DNA of 34,833 nucleotides from AV40 sp038230255 (lineage in GTDB: Bacteria; Verrucomicrobiota; Verrucomicrobiia; Chthoniobacterales; UBA10450). A program made the translations under genes and the position numbers. Below, one piece after another: positions 30,067 to 34,833 of this stretch; the stretch's first letter is position 1; each line of letters begins with the position of its first letter. The notes beneath the pieces are model-generated. The model did not search any database, was not told where the DNA came from, and saw only the letters and a list, made by a program, of their open reading frames with translations. The DNA lies in assembly GCA_038230255.1 (NCBI GenBank), contig JBBRNP010000011.1, positions 1-34,833 on the forward strand. Reading direction: 5' to 3'.

Positions 30067-33000
30067 TGAAATCGTGCGACTCGCTCCCAATCAGCTGGTC
30101 ATGCGCCAGCGCTCTGATCTCGCGCGTTTTAATTAAGACGACGTTGTCCGAGTTCTGCACTTCGCCTTCGATCAATAGAAAATCTTCTTCGGTGATCAAA
30201 AGCCGGAACCGTTCGAACAAATCCGGATCGACAATCGCATTCGAGACCCCGGTCTCATCCTCAAGGCTAACGAAGACAAAACCTTTTGCCGTTCCCGGCC
30301 GCTGACGGCAAATCACATTGCCGGCAATCTGCACATTCGCGCCGTTTTTCGCCTTCGAGAGATCAATTGCCCGCCAAATGTTCGGCAACTTTTCACGCAA
30401 AAGTTTCATCGGATGCGGCCCGGCGGTTAAATTCATCGTCTGATAATCAGCCGTCACGCGCTCCTGCACTGTCATTGGCAAGAGAGGCGACGTTGTAGCG
30501 GTGCTTGTCTCAAGCACCGAACTATTTAAACAGGCGCTTGGCACAAGCGCCTCTACAACCTTCTTTCCCAGTAAATCGTCATGAATCGCTTCTTCCACTT
30601 TCCACATCGCCGCGCGCCGATGATTGGCGAAACAATTGAGCGCGCCCAATTCGGCCAGCGTCCGCAATTCTTCTTTCGAAAGCGAAACGCGCCGTTTGAA
30701 ATCGTCGAGTGAACGAAATTGTCGCTCTTCCCGTTGCCGAACCAGCTCTTCGGCATGTTCCTGTCGCAACCTGTTCACGACACAAAATCCAAGCCGGAAG
30801 GTGTTGTCGTCCAAAACGGCGCAGCGGAAATCAGATTTCGCGACGCAAACCGGCTTGATCTTCACTCCATGCCGCTGCGCGTCTTTGACAAGTGTCGCCG
30901 GCGTATAAAAACCCATCGGCTGATTATTGAGCAGACTCGCGTAAAACTCCGGTGCGCGATGTACTTTCAAATACGCGCTGCCATAGGCGAGAATCGCAAA
31001 ACTGATCGCGTGCGATTCCGGAAACCCATAAAGCGCGAATGACGAGATCGCTTGAATGATTTTGTCGATCTTGTCCGGCGCGACGTTCTTCCGCTCCATC
31101 GCCGCGCGCAATTTTACGCTCACTTTGTTCATGCGTTCCTCCGACCGATGAAAACTGAGCGCGCGCCGCAATTCTTCCGCTTCGTTGCCGGAGAAATCGG
31201 CCATGATCATCGCGATCTTGAGCATTTGCTCCTGAAACAACGGCACGCCGAGCGTGCGTTCGAGCACCGGCTTCAACCGCTCATCGAAATAGGTCACTGC
31301 TTCTTTGCCAGCGCGACGATTGAGATAAGGATGCACCATCTCGCCTTGAATCGGCCCCGGGCGAATGATCGCGACCTCGATCACCACATCGTAAAAACAT
31401 TTCGGTTTCATCCGCGGCAACGTCGCCATTTGGGCGCGGCTCTCGATTTGAAAAACGCCGATCGTGTCCGCGTGCTGCATGATCTCGAAAGTCTTCTCAT
31501 CGTCTTTTGGAATATGCGCCAGATCGAGTCCCGATCTGTCGGGACGTTCGCGTTGTCTACAAAGCTCGAGCGCGTCCTGCATCACCGACATCATTCCCAA
31601 ACCCAATAAATCGACTTTCACGATCCCAAGGTCTTCGCAATCGTCCTTGTCCCATTGCGCGACCACCCGGCCCGGCATCGATGCGTTCTCCAACGGCACG
31701 AACGAGCTGAGTTTGTTCTGACAAATAATCATCCCGCCCGAATGTTGGCCGAGATGGCGCGGCAATCCGTAGATCGCTTGATACAAACGGACGAACGCCG
31801 GCATTCGCGGGTGCGATTGCGGCAAACCCGCCTGCTCGATTTGTGATTGCAGGTCGAGCGTGTGCGGGAAATCGCCGTTCGCGAACAAATGCGAGAAGCG
31901 ATCGAGAATGCTCGGCGAAAAATTCAGCGCTTTGCCGATTTCGCGCGCCGCGCTGCGACCGCGATAACTGATCACGTTCGCGGTCATGGCCGCGCCGCGT
32001 TTGCCGTAGCGCCGGTAAATCTCCTGAATGACCGCTTCGCGACGATCGCCGCTGGGAAGATCGAGATCGATATCGGGCCAGCCTTTCCGGCTCTCGTTCA
32101 GGAACCGCTCAAACACCAGATTGTTGCTCACCGGATCGACCGGCGTGATGCCGAGACAATAACAAACTGCGCTGTTCGCGGCGCTGCCGCGACCCTGGAC
32201 CATGATGTTGTGCTCGCGGCAGAAATTGATGATGTCCCAGACAATCAGGAAATATCCGGGGAACCCGAGCTTGATGATGAGAGATAATTCTTCCTCGATC
32301 TGGCGTCGCACTTTCGCGCTCACCGCAGCGTAACGCTGTTGCGCGCCGAACCAGACGATCGTCCGCAAAAACGAATCCATGCTGTGACCGGCCGGAACGG
32401 GAAACTCCGGGAATTCGTAGCCGAGATTTTCCAGCGAAAATGTCAGCCGCTCCGCGAGGCGGGTTGTATTCTCGATCGCTTCCGGCAAATCGCGAAACAG
32501 TTCCCGCATTTCGCGATCGCTCTTTAAATGCCGCTCGGCGTTTTGCGTTAGCAACTTTCCAGCGGCATCGAGATGGGTGTGATCGCGGATGCAGGTGAAG
32601 ACATCGAGCACTTCGCGTCCGTACGGCTTCGCGTACTGCACCCCGTTCGTCGCCAGGATCGACAACCGATTCGCGCGCGCAAGATCGACAAGCTGCCGGT
32701 TCGCGCGTTCCTCACCGCGAACAAAATGCCGCTGAATCTCGACAAAAACATTTTGCCGCCCGCACGCGTGGATCAGAAATCGCGCGCGATCGTCTGAACT
32801 GTAGGGGACGCTGTTAGCGTCCCGTTTTTGAGTTGGGAAGCAAACTGCTTCCCCTACAAGCGCGACCAATCCTTCCGCGAACTGCGGAAGCTCTTCCCAC
32901 TTCACCGCGCATTTTCCTTTTTCGCTGCGCAGATGCGCCTGAGTTAAGAGCTCGCACAAATTTTTGTAGCCGGTCCGGTTTTCAACCAGCACCGGCAAAA

Positions 33001-33220
33001 TCGCGCCATCTGCCATCGACAATTCAGCGCCGATGATCGGCCGGACATTATGCTCGCGCGCCGCGACCGAGAAGCGTTGCGCGCCGTAAACACCATTGCG
33101 ATCGAGCAATGCCATCGCCGGCATTTCCAGCTCAGCTGCGACTTCAGCTAGTTGCTCGGGGAACGATCCGCCCCGCAAAAAGCTGAAGGCGCTGTTGGCC
33201 CGTAATTCTACGTATCCCAT
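30062..33220 (-). CDS. dnaE2: Error-prone DNA polymerase III alpha subunit DnaE2 (ImuC)
   Basis: 1052-aa translesion polymerase of the ImuA-ImuB-DnaE2 mutasome. It has an N-terminal PHP domain (YVELRANSAFSFLRGGSFPEQ), the palm with GYFLIVWDIINFCRE and catalytic PDIDLDLPSGDRR, DTIGVFQIESRAQM, a helix-hairpin-helix tail and an OB-fold (IAGNVICRQRPGTAKGFVFVSLEDETG). Length fits DnaE2, which is shorter than replicative DnaE1. Three palindromic DNA elements are translated inside it at about residues 122-140, 559-564 and 888-910, all in poorly conserved linkers. It lies downstream of an incomplete imuB and its stop is in another hairpin. Confidence 0.94.
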   Translation of the reverse strand: MGYVELRANSAFSFLRGGSFPEQLAEVAAELEMPAMALLDRNGVYGAQRFSVAAREHNVRPIIGAELSMADGAILPVLVENRTGYKNLCELLTQAHLRSEKGKCAVKWEELPQFAEGLVALVGEAVCFPTQKRDANSVPYSSDDRARFLIHACGRQNVFVEIQRHFVRGEERANRQLVDLARANRLSILATNGVQYAKPYGREVLDVFTCIRDHTHLDAAGKLLTQNAERHLKSDREMRELFRDLPEAIENTTRLAERLTFSLENLGYEFPEFPVPAGHSMDSFLRTIVWFGAQQRYAAVSAKVRRQIEEELSLIIKLGFPGYFLIVWDIINFCREHNIMVQGRGSAANSAVCYCLGITPVDPVSNNLVFERFLNESRKGWPDIDLDLPSGDRREAVIQEIYRRYGKRGAAMTANVISYRGRSAAREIGKALNFSPSILDRFSHLFANGDFPHTLDLQSQIEQAGLPQSHPRMPAFVRLYQAIYGLPRHLGQHSGGMIICQNKLSSFVPLENASMPGRVVAQWDKDDCEDLGIVKVDLLGLGMMSVMQDALELCRQRERPDRSGLDLAHIPKDDEKTFEIMQHADTIGVFQIESRAQMATLPRMKPKCFYDVVIEVAIIRPGPIQGEMVHPYLNRRAGKEAVTYFDERLKPVLERTLGVPLFQEQMLKIAMIMADFSGNEAEELRRALSFHRSEERMNKVSVKLRAAMERKNVAPDKIDKIIQAISSFALYGFPESHAISFAILAYGSAYLKVHRAPEFYASLLNNQPMGFYTPATLVKDAQRHGVKIKPVCVAKSDFRCAVLDDNTFRLGFCVVNRLRQEHAEELVRQREERQFRSLDDFKRRVSLSKEELRTLAELGALNCFANHRRAAMWKVEEAIHDDLLGKKVVEALVPSACLNSSVLETSTATTSPLLPMTVQERVTADYQTMNLTAGPHPMKLLREKLPNIWRAIDLSKAKNGANVQIAGNVICRQRPGTAKGFVFVSLEDETGVSNAIVDPDLFERFRLLITEEDFLLIEGEVQNSDNVVLIKTREIRALAHDQLIGSESHDFR
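30492..30559. repeat. Two-hairpin palindromic element in frame inside dnaE2 (element B)
   Basis: Outer arms GTTGTAG (30492-30498) and CTACAAC (30553-30559). Inside are two perfect 9-bp stems with 3-nt loops: CGGTGCTTG-TCT-CAAGCACCG (499-519 of this block) and AGGCGCTTG-GCA-CAAGCGCCT (532-552). Translated as part of ALVPSACLNSSVLETSTATT. The exact insertion boundaries are uncertain because 68 is not a multiple of three. Confidence 0.8.
31528..31545. repeat. Small palindrome inside dnaE2 (element C)
   Basis: GTCCCGA (31528-31534) / TCGGGAC (31539-31545) with a 4-nt loop, coding for part of RERPDRSGLD. Compared with the DnaE2 pattern that I remember, this spot is a few residues longer than usual, so it may be a small insertion. 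Confidence 0.5.
32801..32857. repeat. Two-hairpin palindromic element in frame inside dnaE2 (element A)
   Basis: Perfect outer arms GTAGGGG (32801-32807) and CCCCTAC (32851-32857). Inside are two perfect 8-bp stems with 3-nt loops: GGGACGCT-GTT-AGCGTCCC (32805-32823) and GGGAAGCA-AAC-TGCTTCCC (32835-32853). Its 57 bp equal 19 codons and add about residues 122-140 (AVCFPTQKRDANSVPY region) to the PHP domain. Confidence 0.85.
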
Positions 33221-33252
33221 TTAGCGATTTAGCGAGTTAGTGATTTAACGAT
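33221..33252. repeat. Four tandem octamers directly upstream of dnaE2
   Basis: TTAGCGAT, TTAGCGAG, TTAGTGAT and TTAACGAT follow each other immediately outside the dnaE2 start codon (33218-33220). They occupy the ribosome-binding region and could affect expression by length change or protein binding. Confidence 0.85.
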
Positions 33253-33266
33253 TGCTCTTTTTTCTC

Positions 33267-33292
33267 GTCACAGGTCACAGGTCACTCGTCAC
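33267..33292. repeat. Tandem heptamers between imuB and dnaE2
   Basis: GTCACAG, GTCACAG, GTCACTC, GTCAC: 3.7 copies of a 7-mer, flanked by T-runs. A second unrelated tandem array 14 bp from the octamers. Confidence 0.8.
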
Positions 33293-33297
33293 TTTTT

Positions 33298-34530
33298 TTA
33301 GTCATAAATTCCGTCCACTTTCCAGGCTCCGCTCGAGGAGCCTGCCACGCCGTAGCCGGACGAATGGAGCGAATGGGATGAGCGACATGGCCGGTAAAGC
33401 CGCAAGGGTACGCGGTCGAGCGCAGCGGGAGCTGCCGAGATACAAGGCGGGCTCTCGTGACAACGAATCAAACTGTCATTCTCCAACTGCATGTCCCACT
33501 CCGCGCGCGCCCAAAACTTTTCGTCCCACCAATTTCCGGAAAACAAAAACGGCCCGGTTTGATCGATCACTTGTCCGCGAATTTTACCGCTCTCGAGATA
33601 ACGCTGATCCGAAACAAACACCGATGTGTTTGCCGGCGGTCGAAAACGCCGCAGCGCCGGCTTTTCCTGTAGCGGCGGTCTATGACCGTCGACCGGGCGA
33701 TTGGGGTCAATCGCCCCTACCTGCCAACAAAACGCTTCCATCCGGAACGCGTCCGGCCGATGCGTTTCTTCGAGCATCGGTGTGCCGACACGATCGCTCC
33801 CGAGCAACGCGCTCAACCGCGCGAGCGTTTCGTAAAGTTGCTGCGGATTTCTTAAAGTCGTTTCAAATAATCCAAATTGCTGCGACGCCGGCCGGATCGG
33901 TTGCGCAGTCAACGCGACTGCCACGATCGGATGTTCCGATTTAAAATTCTCCAGGTGCGTCTGGAGCATCCGAAAGAGAAGATCGACATCCACCGTTGGC
34001 TGCGGGATTTTGAAAACGCGCTCGTAAGTGCGAGCCGCACTGGCAGTGCGAGCCGCACCGGCACTGGTTGATTTACCTGCCAAGGCGGGTTCGTCTTCGC
34101 GCGAACTCGAAAACGTAATCGTGAGTGTTAACTCACGCGCGACTAGATAAATGCTGCTCAACCGCAGAGCGAGCTGCTCCAAAAACCGGCGGAGCATGAA
34201 CAGCAGCGGCTCAGCAGTCTCGATCTCATTATCGAACTCAAAACTTTCGATAAAAGTTTCCGGCGGCTGAACAAATTTGAGGAGCCGGGTCGACGTTCCA
34301 TTGGCCCGTTCCCACAGCCCGACGGCGTCGGCGCCGAGCCGCGCCCGAAGTTCCTCTTTATCTAGAGCCGCCAACTGCCCGAGAGTGTGGATTCCCCACT
34401 TGCGGAGAATCCGGAGGATCTCCGCAGTTGAGGGTTGAGAGGTCCGAGCCGGACTGGCCTTTGTTGAGAGTTCGGTCTTTACAGAGAGCTCCAAACTCCG
34501 AGCTCCAAGCTCCAAGCTCCCAATTGCCAT
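33298..34530 (-). CDS. imuB: ImuB-like Y-family protein, C-terminal part only, with inserted repeats
   Basis: 410-aa frame. Family sequence begins only at TAEILRILRKWGIHTLGQLAALD (about 35-57, the HhH/thumb region), followed by the little-finger part EPLLFMLRRFLEQL and the C-terminal blocks RVGTPMLEETHRPDAF, LRRFRPP, SGNWW and the final SGAWKVDGIYD. The whole palm/fingers half (about 300 residues in full ImuB) is missing, and a stop (TAA) lies 9 nt before the ATG. The first ~34 residues are translated tandem repeats. Further repeat-coded insertions are at about 148-168, 271-288 and 361-399. It is a truncated remnant or a split gene whose first half lies outside the window. The partner dnaE2 follows 77 bp later. 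Confidence 0.75.
   Translation of the reverse strand: MAIGSLELGARSLELSVKTELSTKASPARTSQPSTAEILRILRKWGIHTLGQLAALDKEELRARLGADAVGLWERANGTSTRLLKFVQPPETFIESFEFDNEIETAEPLLFMLRRFLEQLALRLSSIYLVARELTLTITFSSSREDEPALAGKSTSAGAARTASAARTYERVFKIPQPTVDVDLLFRMLQTHLENFKSEHPIVAVALTAQPIRPASQQFGLFETTLRNPQQLYETLARLSALLGSDRVGTPMLEETHRPDAFRMEAFCWQVGAIDPNRPVDGHRPPLQEKPALRRFRPPANTSVFVSDQRYLESGKIRGQVIDQTGPFLFSGNWWDEKFWARAEWDMQLENDSLIRCHESPPCISAAPAALDRVPLRLYRPCRSSHSLHSSGYGVAGSSSGAWKVDGIYD
33324..33450. repeat. Repeat-rich insertion near the imuB 3' end
   Basis: Opens with the hairpin AGGCTCC (33324-33330) / GGAGCCT (33337-33343), then GCCACGCCGTAGCC (third copy of that repeat) and an unassigned stretch to 33450. It separates LENDSLIRCHES from SGAWKVDGIYD, which are normally close together in ImuB, adding about 39 residues in frame. 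Confidence 0.6.
33669..33720. repeat. Two-hairpin palindromic element in frame inside imuB (element D)
   Basis: Bounded by GTAG and CTAC. Inner stems are CGGCGGTC-TAT-GACCGTCG (one G-T pair) and GGGCGATTG / CAATCGCCC (33695-33703, 33708-33716). CCTG is found on both sides (33666-33669, 33720-33723), giving a 54-bp unit of 18 codons if it is a duplication. Codes for about residues 271-288 (VGAIDPNRPVDGHRPPLQ). Confidence 0.8.
34028..34058. repeat. Paired micro-hairpins GTGCG-AGC-CGCAC inside imuB
   Basis: Two copies of GTGCGAGCCGCAC (34028-34040, 34046-34058), each a 5-bp stem with loop AGC. A third, GTCCGAGCCGGAC at 34442-34454, keeps the stem by changing both paired bases. Coded as the alanine/arginine-rich GAARTASAART. 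Confidence 0.65.
34442..34454. repeat. Micro-hairpin GTCCG-AGC-CGGAC in the imuB N-terminal repeat zone
   Basis: Third AGC-loop micro-hairpin. It is followed by TGGC, as is the copy at 34028. Confidence 0.55.
34488..34522. repeat. Five tandem heptamers at the imuB start
   Basis: GCTCCAA, ACTCCGA, GCTCCAA, GCTCCAA, GCTCCCA: five 7-base units in 35 bp. On the minus strand they code for SLELGARSLEL at residues 5-15 of the imuB frame. GTTGAGG/GTTGAGA repeats follow at 34427-34469. Confidence 0.85.
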
Positions 34531-34833
34531 GCCGCCAATTTACGGCAAATCAGGCTATATGTTCAAGAGAACAGTTTTGATCGCTCCTGCCCTCGTATAA
34601 CGAGAACAAGTTGAGCGACCGCGCGAGTTAGAAGTGAGGTTCGCATGCTCTCAAAGCTAGGCACAAGGACGGTCCGCGGTTCGCTGCATCGTGAGGCTGT
34701 GTGAAAAGTAATTCGGGTTTCCGATGATGATGTTGTAGCAAGAGGGCGGTTGTTCTGGCAAGCTCTGGCTCCAGGATGAACTACATTGCTGGAAGTGATC
34801 GCGGGGAAGTGCTGCTCTTGCCCGAGGCCTTGG
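34531..34833. other. Gene-free end of window
   Basis: No credible gene on either strand, and in particular no reading frame for the missing first half of ImuB. A dispersed repeat copy lies at 34599-34691. The last 140 bp show nothing recognisable. Confidence 0.6.
34599..34691 (-). repeat. Dispersed structured repeat, copy 2
   Basis: In reverse orientation to copy 1 (497-607). It starts AACGAGAACAAGTTGAGCGAC (at 34599, shown here in + order; copy 1 has TGAGCGAC after one substitution) and ends GGTCCGCGGTTCGCTGCATCG. The conserved ends and the diverged middle suggest an old mobile or structured unit. Confidence 0.65.

Noticed and set aside
33221..33292. Tandem repeats as a possible CRISPR array
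   Set aside because: Units are 7-8 bases with no spacers, and there are no cas genes.

Overview
The window is bacterial chromosome. Its moderately high GC, the many dispersed palindromic repeats and the particular gene families (GYF_2 membrane protein, DUF1059, DUF3052, a two-domain AhbA/AhbB-like protein, an exopolysaccharide locus) fit a soil or freshwater Verrucomicrobiota-type organism. No rRNA or marker gene is present, so this taxonomic reading is an inference from memory. Most of the content is housekeeping genes; one large mobile element and an unusual density of repeats stand out.

Layout. 1-2937: a GNAT acetyltransferase, a repeat-filled gap, a GYF-domain membrane protein (-) and a stand-alone 5'-3' exonuclease (+). 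3173-5957: guaD-nadC-birA (guanine deaminase, NAD synthesis, biotin ligase), joined by 4-nt overlaps. 5933-8647 (-): trpD, an AhbA/AhbB-like tandem Lrp-fold protein and a small membrane-anchored protein. 8646-10815: a HAD hydrolase, tRNA-Lys, DUF488, a secreted Bcp-type peroxiredoxin and DUF1059. 10816-13919 (-): an export system read as HlyD-like lipoprotein, then ABC ATPase, then ABC-2 permease. 13968-16853: DUF3052, VOC and DUF2127 proteins, Maf, a periplasmic protein and tRNA-Gly. 16950-17273: a small exported CxxCH protein ending at a good intrinsic terminator.

17376-27394 is an exopolysaccharide locus: O-antigen-ligase-like polymerase with TPR tail, outer-membrane beta-barrel, BY-kinase/chain-length regulator and small Wza-like export protein. 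It is split by a complete 3,984-bp transposon (20630-24613) with 21-bp terminal inverted repeats and an 8-bp target duplication. The transposon carries an IS1-type DDE transposase translationally coupled to an unknown 95-aa protein and a DPPH-motif methyltransferase, an Eco29kI-like GIY-YIG nuclease facing them, and a three-gene operon (small RHH-like protein, unknown 253-aa protein, PIN-domain nuclease). This defence/addiction-like cargo is the most interesting system in the window.

27445-34833: pgsA, moaE, gnd, and the mutagenesis genes dnaE2 and imuB. imuB lacks its N-terminal polymerase half in this window. moaE, dnaE2 and imuB all contain short palindromic or dispersed repeats translated in frame inside the protein. 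Related GTAG/CTAC-bounded hairpins lie between genes and in two cases supply a stop codon. Tandem 7- and 8-base repeats cluster between and inside imuB and dnaE2.
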